From the NCBI GenBank assembly GCA_040902885.1, contig JBBDWK010000010.1:1-47136 (forward strand): DNA of 47,136 nucleotides, written 5' to 3'. Shown here one piece after another: positions 41,026-47,136 of this stretch. The notes under the pieces are model-generated. The model was not told the DNA's origin and made no database searches. It was given only the letters and a program-made list of their open reading frames with translations. Every line of letters begins with the position of its first letter. The stretch's first letter is position 1. The stretch comes from JBBDWK01 sp040902885. GTDB lineage: Bacteria > Acidobacteriota > Terriglobia > Bryobacterales > Bryobacteraceae. The translations under genes were made by a program, and so were the position numbers.

Positions 41026-42282
41026 TCATTCGGCGCGCCGGATATCCGCCCCGGCCAGCGCCAGTTTCTCCTCGATCTTCTCATAGCCGCGGTCGATGTG
41101 ATACACCCGGTCGATCACCGTTTCGCCGCGCGCCACCAGCGCGGCCAGCACCAGCGACGCACTGGCCCTCAGGTCCGAAGCGATCACTCCAGCGCCGGTC
41201 AGCTCGCGCGGTCCGGCGACGATGGCCTGCCGCCCATCGAGGCGAATGTTCGCGCCCATGCGCGCCAGCTCCTGCGCGTGCATGAAGCGGTTCTCGAAGA
41301 TGTTCTCCTTGATGATGGCAATCCCTTCCGCCTGTGTCGTCAGCGCCATGTACTGCGCCTGCAGGTCGGTCGCGAATCCCGGGTACTCTTCGGTAGTCAT
41401 ATCCACCGATTGCAGACTGCCTGTCCCACGCACACGCAACGTGGTTTCGTCCGGCTGCTCGATGGATACGCCTGTCTGGCGCAGTTTGGCGATCAGAGAT
41501 CCCTGGTGAATCGGCTCGCATTGTTTCACCGTGAGATCGCCCCGCGTGAGCGCGCCGGCAATGAGGAAGGTCCCCGCCTCAATGCGGTCGCTGATGATGG
41601 TGTGCTCGGCGCCATGCAGCTCTTTGACACCGTGAATTCGAATAGTCGAGCTGCCAGCGCCGTCTATCTTCGCGCCCATGCGGATCAGCAATTCGGCCAA
41701 GTCGGCGACCTCGGGCTCGCGCGCCGCATTCTGTAGAATAGTTTCGCCGTGGGCCAGAACCGCCGCCATCATCAGGTCTTCGGTCCCAGTTACGGTGATC
41801 CGGTCAAAGTGAATCAGCGCCCCGCGCAGGCCTTCAGGCGCCTGGGCCTCAATGTAGCCGTGCGACTGGTGAATGCGCGCGCCCAGTTGTTCCAATGCGG
41901 TCAGGTGCAGGTTGATGGGACGGGCGCCGATGCCGCAACCGCCCGGAAGCGAAACGCGGGCGCGTCCGGTCCTTGCAACGAGCGGTCCCAGCACCAGGCT
42001 CGAAGCGCGCATGGTTTTAACCAGCTCGTAAGGGGCCTCCGGCGCGGTGAGGGACGATGCCTGCACACAGACCGCCTCGCCGCTCGCATCCATCTTCGCC
42101 CCGATGCTCACCAGCAGCCGCTGCATGGTGCGGATATCCCGCACTTTCGGGATGCGGTGCAGCACCACCGTCTCCGGAGTCAGCAGCGTGGCCGCCAGCA
42201 CCGGCAGGGCCGAATTCTTCGCCCCGCTGATTGAAACTTCGCCCTTCAGGGGGGCGCCGCCTTTAATTACAAACTTATCCAT
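41026..42282 (-). CDS. murA: UDP-N-acetylglucosamine 1-carboxyvinyltransferase
   Basis: MurA adds enolpyruvate from PEP to UDP-GlcNAc, the first committed step of peptidoglycan synthesis. The 418-residue sequence has the start FVIKGGAPLKGEVSISGAKN and the active-site Cys C116 in LPGGCGIGARPINLH, so it should be fosfomycin sensitive. The C-terminal DLRASASLVLAALVARGETV and VYHIDRGYEKIEEKL are typical. It begins 1 nt after the murQ stop, coupling a synthesis step with a recycling enzyme. Confidence 0.96.
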   Translation of the reverse strand: MDKFVIKGGAPLKGEVSISGAKNSALPVLAATLLTPETVVLHRIPKVRDIRTMQRLLVSIGAKMDASGEAVCVQASSLTAPEAPYELVKTMRASSLVLGPLVARTGRARVSLPGGCGIGARPINLHLTALEQLGARIHQSHGYIEAQAPEGLRGALIHFDRITVTGTEDLMMAAVLAHGETILQNAAREPEVADLAELLIRMGAKIDGAGSSTIRIHGVKELHGAEHTIISDRIEAGTFLIAGALTRGDLTVKQCEPIHQGSLIAKLRQTGVSIEQPDETTLRVRGTGSLQSVDMTTEEYPGFATDLQAQYMALTTQAEGIAIIKENIFENRFMHAQELARMGANIRLDGRQAIVAGPRELTGAGVIASDLRASASLVLAALVARGETVIDRVYHIDRGYEKIEEKLALAGADIRRAE

Positions 42283-42283
42283 C

Positions 42284-43177
42284 TCAAAAGTCCTTCAATG
42301 CTTCCGATACACGACCGAAGGCCGCTTCCAGCCGCCGCTCGGCCTCCTCGCGCCCAATCTCCAAACGTCCCATGACGATTGCGGTGCGCACCCGGTTTCC
42401 GGAAGCGGCAAGCAATTCGGCCGCCCGGCCGGGGCCGACGCCCGCAGCCTGCGCCACGATGCGCCGGGCGCGATCCAGCAATTTGGCGTTCTTCGGCTCC
42501 ACGTTCACCATCAGGTTGCCGAAAACGTATCCCAACCGGATGAACGTGGTTGTGGTAAGCATGTTGAGGACCAGTTTGGTGGCGGTGCCGGCCTTCATCC
42601 TGGTGGAGCCGGCGACGATCTCCGGCCCGGGAAGCGGCGTGATGGGAATCGCGACTGACCGCGCAAGTTCGGATTCCGGCGTACAACTGATGCCGACGGT
42701 CACGGCGCCCATGCGGCGCGCTTCGGCGATCGCCCCCAGCACGTAAGGAGTGCGTCCGCTCGCGGCGATGCCAACGAGAACGTCCTCTTTGCGGAAACCA
42801 TGTTTAATAAGGTCGCGCGCGCCCGCGTCCGGATCGTCCTCGGTGGCTTCGGTGGCCCTGGCCAGCGCCGGTTCGCCGCCAGCGATGATGCCCTGTACGG
42901 TTTCGGGAGGCACGCTGAACGTGGGAGGACATTCGGCGGCGTCCAGCACGCCCAGACGGCCGCTGGTGCCGGCGCCGATGTAGAAGAGCCGTCCGCCGCG
43001 GCCTATGGCCGCAACAATCGCTTCCACAGCGGTAGCGATGGATGGAACCTCGCGCTCGACGGACTCCGCCACTTTCCGGTCTTCCTGGTTGACGATTCGG
43101 AGGATCTGTTCGGCGGGAAGAGCGTCAATGCCTTCCGAGGCGGCGTTGATCTGCTCGGTTAGAAGATTTTCCAGCAC
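42284..43177 (-). CDS. murQ: N-acetylmuramic acid 6-phosphate etherase
   Basis: MurQ splits the lactyl ether of MurNAc-6-phosphate to give GlcNAc-6-phosphate and D-lactate in cell-wall recycling. This 297-residue SIS-domain protein has IGAGTSGRLGVLDAAECPPTF (about 66-86), GIAASGRTPYVLGAI, and the C-terminal STRMKAGTATKLVLNMLTTT. The family signature is complete. It sits 3 nt after the TIM-barrel gene and 1 nt before murA. No MurNAc kinase (anmK, amgK) or MurP transporter is in the window. Confidence 0.95.
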   Translation of the reverse strand: MLENLLTEQINAASEGIDALPAEQILRIVNQEDRKVAESVEREVPSIATAVEAIVAAIGRGGRLFYIGAGTSGRLGVLDAAECPPTFSVPPETVQGIIAGGEPALARATEATEDDPDAGARDLIKHGFRKEDVLVGIAASGRTPYVLGAIAEARRMGAVTVGISCTPESELARSVAIPITPLPGPEIVAGSTRMKAGTATKLVLNMLTTTTFIRLGYVFGNLMVNVEPKNAKLLDRARRIVAQAAGVGPGRAAELLAASGNRVRTAIVMGRLEIGREEAERRLEAAFGRVSEALKDF

Positions 43178-43180
43178 ACT

Positions 43181-44014
43181 CTAAACGACGCCCGCCTTGC
43201 GCATCACCGCCATCGTGGTTTCGAGACCCAGGGTTGCGCCTTGCTCGGGCGGCATGTCCTTGAGGCCGCGTCCGAAAATCTCCGGGCTGATTCCGTCCTC
43301 GTATCCGATCTTCTTGAGCGCCTGGAAAAATCCCGTGAGGTCCGCGACACCTTCGCCCGGCATCAGGCACTCGTTGTCGAGAATCTTCTCCGGCGGCAGA
43401 TCCTGCGAATCGGCCACCTGCACGTGGACGATGTTCCCCTTTCCAGCGGACACGATGTCCTTGACCGTTGCGCCTGCATGATGCCAGTGCCACGAGTCCA
43501 GCAGCAATCCCACGTTGGGCCCGCACTCTTTCGCGAACTCCAGCATCTCGTCCATTCGCCAGATGAACTCGTGGCGGAACCGCTTCCGCAGATGCACCGG
43601 GCTCACGTACTCCAGGCCCAGGCGCACGTTGGAACGCGCAAGAACGCTGGAGATGGCTTGAAAGCGCTTCTTAAGAAGCGCCCGGAGCTCGGGCTTCGGA
43701 GTATCGCTCGAGGGAAGGAGATACGTGCTCATGCGCGGGCAGCCTATGCCCGCCGCGAACCTGACGGCGTCTTCCAGCTTCGCCATATCCCCCTGAAAGG
43801 TGGCTTCGTCCTTGCGAAATTCGACGGGAAGCCCGCACACCGCCGGTTTCAGGTTCAGCTCCCGCAGCAGCGCCCGCGTGGCTTCCAGGCCTTGCGCCAG
43901 TGCCGGCGTGGTGGCCACATCGGTTCCCGGAAATCCGATGCCGTGCGCCAGCCGCGCAAAGTCCGGCCAGGGAACGCGGCCTGCCACAAGAGTGTTCTGG
44001 AGCGAGACGTACAT
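43181..44014 (-). CDS. Sugar phosphate isomerase/epimerase-like TIM-barrel protein
   Basis: This 277-residue xylose-isomerase-like barrel (AP endonuclease 2 superfamily) shows LGLEYVSPVHLR, NVGLLLDSWHWHHAG, IVHVQVADSQDLPPEK and ISPEIFGRG, which supply the metal-binding Glu/Asp/His set. The reaction is unknown. There is no signal peptide, so it should act in the cytoplasm. ATG 44014 has GAGGGAG just upstream. It leads an operon with murQ, murA and a rhodanese; the 84-nt gap to the creatininase gene may hold the promoter (a TATCAT box is visible on the minus strand). A role in amino-sugar metabolism is a guess. Confidence 0.82.
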   Translation of the reverse strand: MYVSLQNTLVAGRVPWPDFARLAHGIGFPGTDVATTPALAQGLEATRALLRELNLKPAVCGLPVEFRKDEATFQGDMAKLEDAVRFAAGIGCPRMSTYLLPSSDTPKPELRALLKKRFQAISSVLARSNVRLGLEYVSPVHLRKRFRHEFIWRMDEMLEFAKECGPNVGLLLDSWHWHHAGATVKDIVSAGKGNIVHVQVADSQDLPPEKILDNECLMPGEGVADLTGFFQALKKIGYEDGISPEIFGRGLKDMPPEQGATLGLETTMAVMRKAGVV

Positions 44015-44098
44015 CGCTCCCTCAATGATACACCGGGGTTCGAAGGCTTATCGGCAGGAACGAATGACGCAGGAGGGATGCGCCCACCTACCGCCTCC

Positions 44099-44914
44099 TC
44101 AGCCCTGCCAGGCCGTCTGGTGGTAGTCCACGCGCTCGCCGCGCGGCCGGTTCCGGAACTCCGCCGCGAGCCGGACGAAATTCGCGACCACGGCCTCGAA
44201 GACGATCCGCCCCTTTTCCGGCGTCGCCAGGGTCGGGTCGCCGTTGATGCCGGACTTCGAGAAACGGGTCCAGTAGTCCATCAAGCGGACCGGCCCCGGG
44301 TCGGTGAGATCGTTCCAGATGAAGTCGGAGGCCGGCTGCCCGGTTTCCTTGCGCGCCTTGTCCATCCGCACGCGCTCGGCGTCGAGATACAGATAGACCG
44401 ACGTCTCGAGCTCGCACGCATGCGACATGCCGCCCCGGCCCGACTGGCGCAGCGCACGGATCTCCTTGAGAGCCAGCGAGGGCCACAGGAAAGGTGCGCA
44501 GAGGGCCTCGGTCTCCAGGATCGTCCGCCGTGCGACCAGGTCGAGAATGGGCATGTTCGACCCGTGGCCGTCGGCGATCAGGATGCGCCGGAAGCCGTGG
44601 TGCGCCACGCTTTTCGTCACGTCGAGCACGAAGTGCAGCAGGTGCTCCATGTGAATGTCGATTGTGCCGTGGAAGTCCATGTGATGCGTCTCGTAGCCAA
44701 ATGGGATGATCGGCATGAGCAGAATGCCGCCTTGCGCGCGCTGGGCGGCGGCCTCGCAGATGCTCCCGATCAGAAAATTGTCCACATCGAGCGGCAGGTG
44801 AGGACCATGATCCTCCACCGACCCGATCGGCAACACGACCACGGGCTGCTGTTTCGCAACTTCGCCGAGTTCCGGCCAGGTGTGGTGCTGGTACAGATAA
44901 TCTTTACGCGGCAT
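44099..44914 (-). CDS. Creatininase family amidohydrolase
   Basis: This 271-residue protein of the creatininase superfamily, a metal-dependent cyclic-amide hydrolase, contains VVVLPIGSVEDHGPHLPLDVD (about 25-45), the metal pair region YETHHMDFHGTIDI and ILIADGHGSNMP. Relatives act on creatinine, N-formyl compounds and ring amides in cofactor pathways such as mycofactocin; the substrate here is not readable. ATG 44914 has AAAGGA ahead; upstream open frame is shadow. It is 10 nt from the MFS transporter gene, which could bring in its substrate. Confidence 0.88.
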   Translation of the reverse strand: MPRKDYLYQHHTWPELGEVAKQQPVVVLPIGSVEDHGPHLPLDVDNFLIGSICEAAAQRAQGGILLMPIIPFGYETHHMDFHGTIDIHMEHLLHFVLDVTKSVAHHGFRRILIADGHGSNMPILDLVARRTILETEALCAPFLWPSLALKEIRALRQSGRGGMSHACELETSVYLYLDAERVRMDKARKETGQPASDFIWNDLTDPGPVRLMDYWTRFSKSGINGDPTLATPEKGRIVFEAVVANFVRLAAEFRNRPRGERVDYHQTAWQG

Positions 44915-44924
44915 GAAGAGTCCT

Positions 44925-46196
44925 TTACGAGGGAAGCGATTTTCGCGGGTCGATGACGAGCCACAGGGCCGCGCCCAGCAGGTACATCCCGGCCGCGGCG
45001 TAAAACACGGCATGAAACGTGCCGAAGATGCGTTCCAGACCTACGGCGGTCAGCGGCGCAAGCATGCCGGAGATGCTCGAGGCAAAGTTCACGAAGCCCG
45101 AGGCCGTGCCTCCGAAGCGGCCTCCGGCATCCGTCGTGGTGGCCCACAGCACGGGAAGCGTCAAATCGTGCGCGCCGCTCGCGAGGGCGAGAAACGCGAT
45201 GGCCGCTTCCGGCGAGTGAACGTAGATAGCGGCGGCGTACCCGGCGGCGCCGAAGAGAAATCCGCCCGTGCCAACGCTCCGCCGCCCGATGGTCACGCTG
45301 CCCGTGCGTCGCGTGATGAAGTCGGCCAGGATGCCGCCCATCAGGCAGCCCAGCGCTCCCGCCGCCAGGGGCAGCGCGGCGAAAAATCCAGATCTCTGCA
45401 GGGAGAGGCCGTGCTCGCGCATGAAGTACGTGGGCAGCCAGGTCACGAAGAACTGGAATCCGAATCCCGAAGCAAAATAGCTCGCGAAGAGGGCCAGCAT
45501 CGTAGGATTCAACAGCAGCCTCTTCCAGGGAACGCGCTCGGCGATCTTTGGCGCTGGTGCGGCGCCCACGCGTATGAGTTTCAATTCCGGGGGGTTCACC
45601 GAGGCGTGATCACCGGGGTCGTCGCGGTACCAATAAGCGCAGACCACGCACCAGACCAGTCCCACGGCGCCGAACACGGCGAAGGCGCTCCGCCAGCCGA
45701 GGACGGCGATGAGCGCCACGGCGACAGGCGGGGCCAGCGCGCCGCCGGATCTCGCCCCCATCCACATCAGCCCGTTGGCCTGCCCGCGTTCGTGAACCGG
45801 GAACCAGCGGGAAAGCGCGCGGGAGAGCGTGGGAAACGCGCCCGCCTCGGCGGCGCCGAATACGGTGCGGGTGACCAGCAGAACCGTGAAGCTGCGGGCC
45901 ATGCCGGTGAGGATGGTGAAAATGGACCAGCAGCCCACGATGCGAACCAGCATCCGCCGCTGGCCCCAGCGGTCTCCCAGCCAGGCCGTGGGAATTTCGA
46001 AAACGCCGTACGCGATATAGAAGACTGTGAACATCCAGCCGAGCTGCAATTGCGACAGCCCCAGGTCAGTCTGAATGGAGGGCGCCGCGACGGAGATGCA
46101 GACCCGGTCAAGGTAGGTGATGAAGGCGGCCAGGTAGACCAGCAGCAGAACTTTGTAGCGGGCGCGCGTGGCGCGCGGCGCTTCCGCGGGAGTCAC
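44925..46196 (-). CDS. MFS transporter (anion:cation symporter/hexuronate-like)
   Basis: This 423-residue inner-membrane protein has 12 predicted helices. The first helix has YLDRVCISVAAPSIQTDLGL and loop 2-3 reads GDRWGQRRMLVRIVG, the classic MFS signature. The resemblance is to the anion:cation symporter branch (GudP, ExuT), which imports organic acids such as sugar acids. GTG 46196 overlaps the aminotransferase stop (GTGA); the longer open frame upstream (to 47054) is antisense to that gene's real frame and was rejected. Ends KSLPS at 44925. Confidence 0.9.
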   Translation of the reverse strand: MTPAEAPRATRARYKVLLLVYLAAFITYLDRVCISVAAPSIQTDLGLSQLQLGWMFTVFYIAYGVFEIPTAWLGDRWGQRRMLVRIVGCWSIFTILTGMARSFTVLLVTRTVFGAAEAGAFPTLSRALSRWFPVHERGQANGLMWMGARSGGALAPPVAVALIAVLGWRSAFAVFGAVGLVWCVVCAYWYRDDPGDHASVNPPELKLIRVGAAPAPKIAERVPWKRLLLNPTMLALFASYFASGFGFQFFVTWLPTYFMREHGLSLQRSGFFAALPLAAGALGCLMGGILADFITRRTGSVTIGRRSVGTGGFLFGAAGYAAAIYVHSPEAAIAFLALASGAHDLTLPVLWATTTDAGGRFGGTASGFVNFASSISGMLAPLTAVGLERIFGTFHAVFYAAAGMYLLGAALWLVIDPRKSLPS

Positions 46197-47136
46197 AGCG
46201 AATCTTCCGCCTCGAGAGCCGCGAAGAGGGCGTCGCACGCGGCTACGGTGCGGCTCACGTCGTCTTCGTTGTGCGCGGCCGAGACCAATCCTCCGGGCCA
46301 CCCCGCGATGTCCACGCCGTGCAGCAGGAACCCGGCGCGCACTTTGTGAATAAGCTCGGGCGGCGCCCCGGTCTTCAACTGCTGCCACGGAACCTTCCCC
46401 GCATAGATATCCTCTGGCGAGGAAACGCCCCGGCACAGGTGGAAGTCCGAGAACAGGCCGTAGGCACACCAAGGCGCTCCCCTGCGGCGCAAGACGGCGT
46501 TGATGCCGTCCCGCAGGGCGGCGGCGGTGCGGATGGCGCGCTGCACCGCGTCCGTGTCGCGAACCTGGCGAAGCGTGGCGATGCCGGCGGCCGCGGAGAC
46601 GGGTCCGGCGTTGTATGTGCCCTGGTGCGGCACGCGCGGAGGCTGGATTCGCCCGTCTTCCTGGCGGTAGTCCAGCATGCTCATCAAGTCGGCGCGGCCC
46701 GCTAGCGCGGCGCCCGGATAACCGCCGGCCACGACTTTCGCGAGCGTAGTCATATCGGGGATCACGCCGTAAAACCCCTGCGCGCCGCCGGGCGAGCAGC
46801 GGAAGCCGCAGATCACCTCGTCGAAGATCAGAACGGCTTTGTGCCGTTCCGTGAGCTCGCGCAGCCGGCGCAGCACATCGCCTCCGGTGGGCACGTGGCC
46901 GAACGTGGCCCCGGTCGGCTCCAGAATTACGGCCGCGATATCGCCGCGGGAGGAAAGCAGCTCCGCGACGCATTCGGTGTCGTTCGGGTTGACCAGGAGC
47001 GTATCCTCGACGATGCCGGGCAGGATTCCCGGCGCGCCACCTGGGGGAAAGCATACATGGTCGTGCCAGCCGTGGAAATGTCCGGCGAAGCGGATGATCT
47101 TGTTCTTGCCGGTGAAGGCCCGCGCGATGCGCAGCG
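46193..47136 (-). CDS. Class III aminotransferase, glutamate-1-semialdehyde aminomutase-like (5' end cut by window)
   Basis: The visible 313 codons form the C-terminal three quarters of a PLP enzyme. Features are FAGHFHGWHDH, VILEPTGATFGHVPT, the cofactor aspartate in LIFDEVICGFR and the probable Schiff-base lysine in LAKVVAGGYPG. The overall pattern is HemL-like, but the catabolic neighbours (MFS, creatininase) suggest a different omega-amino or beta-amino acid substrate rather than haem synthesis. The reading frame is open at the window edge, so the start lies outside. The stop overlaps the MFS start. Confidence 0.88.
   Translation of the reverse strand, partial: LRIARAFTGKNKIIRFAGHFHGWHDHVCFPPGGAPGILPGIVEDTLLVNPNDTECVAELLSSRGDIAAVILEPTGATFGHVPTGGDVLRRLRELTERHKAVLIFDEVICGFRCSPGGAQGFYGVIPDMTTLAKVVAGGYPGAALAGRADLMSMLDYRQEDGRIQPPRVPHQGTYNAGPVSAAAGIATLRQVRDTDAVQRAIRTAAALRDGINAVLRRRGAPWCAYGLFSDFHLCRGVSSPEDIYAGKVPWQQLKTGAPPELIHKVRAGFLLHGVDIAGWPGGLVSAAHNEDDVSRTVAACDALFAALEAEDSL

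Noticed and set aside
43241..44956. A 571-codon plus-strand open frame opposite the TIM-barrel and creatininase genes
   Set aside because: It crosses two real minus-strand genes and their intergenic gap and has no protein-like features.
46197..47054. Minus-strand open frame extending the MFS protein at its N-terminus
   Set aside because: It is out of frame with the aminotransferase, which is the convincing coding frame there; MFS begins at GTG 46196.

Overview
The window is a dense, GC-rich bacterial chromosome segment with about 43 genes. I see no rRNA, tRNA, phage, transposase or CRISPR. The gene content points to Acidobacteriota, most likely the Solibacter/Bryobacter group. The clues are two very large Oar-type TonB-dependent receptors with a carboxypeptidase-like N-terminal domain, a DUF1501 plus DUF1549/DUF1553 secreted pair, many exported sugar-acid and TIM-barrel proteins, and an Hfq of unusual sequence. 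This placement is inferred from gene families; no marker gene was compared.

Layout. 0-5.1 kb (+): a surface-polysaccharide cassette (two GT2 enzymes, a DUF2304 membrane protein, a membrane/TPR glycosyltransferase-like protein, a GT4 enzyme). 5.0-8.5 kb (-): DUF1549/DUF1553 and DUF1501 proteins. 8.5-14 kb: tmk-holB, hfq, a hotdog thioesterase, a Cys-rich small protein, a TPR protein, thiG and an enolase-superfamily enzyme. 14.1-15.2 kb (+): an MgtC-like protein and a class I amidotransferase behind a good sigma-54-type promoter. 15.2-18.1 kb (-): a four-gene protein-thiocarboxylate cysteine cluster (cysM, JAMM protease, sulfur carrier, MoeB-rhodanese) behind a near-consensus sigma-70-type promoter. 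18.2-20.7 kb: a Kef-type antiporter and a lipoprotein. 20.7-21.8 kb: a small accessory patch with a decayed Uma2 gene next to an mntA-hepT toxin-antitoxin pair. 22-28.8 kb (+): two TonB-dependent receptors, each followed by the same 34-bp repeat. 28.9-31.1 kb: a CrtC/AttH-like protein, a YkgJ-type Cys-cluster protein and an exported LamG-like protein. 31.1-35.8 kb (-): an Omp85-like barrel, a DUF4390-like protein, ntrY and ntrX, all translationally coupled. 35.9-37.5 kb (-): an RRM protein and a selenoprotein. 37.6-40.6 kb (+): an exported mannonate-dehydratase-like, hydroxyacid-dehydrogenase, bicupin operon. 40.6-47.1 kb (-): rhodanese, murA, murQ and a TIM-barrel protein, preceded by a creatininase, MFS and class III aminotransferase operon cut by the window edge.

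The strongest discovery is a peroxiredoxin/TlpA-like protein fused to a DsbD N-terminal-like domain. Its first active-site Cys codon is an in-frame TGA, followed 21 nt later by the loop of a perfect 7-bp hairpin, which fits a bacterial SECIS: a likely selenoprotein with a UxxC site. Second is the CysO/Mec/CysM-type cluster. Its sulfur carrier has a five-residue tail after the di-glycine, and the two glycine codons double as the ribosome binding site of the next gene. Third is the decayed Uma2 gene, in which three separate lesions can be read base by base.
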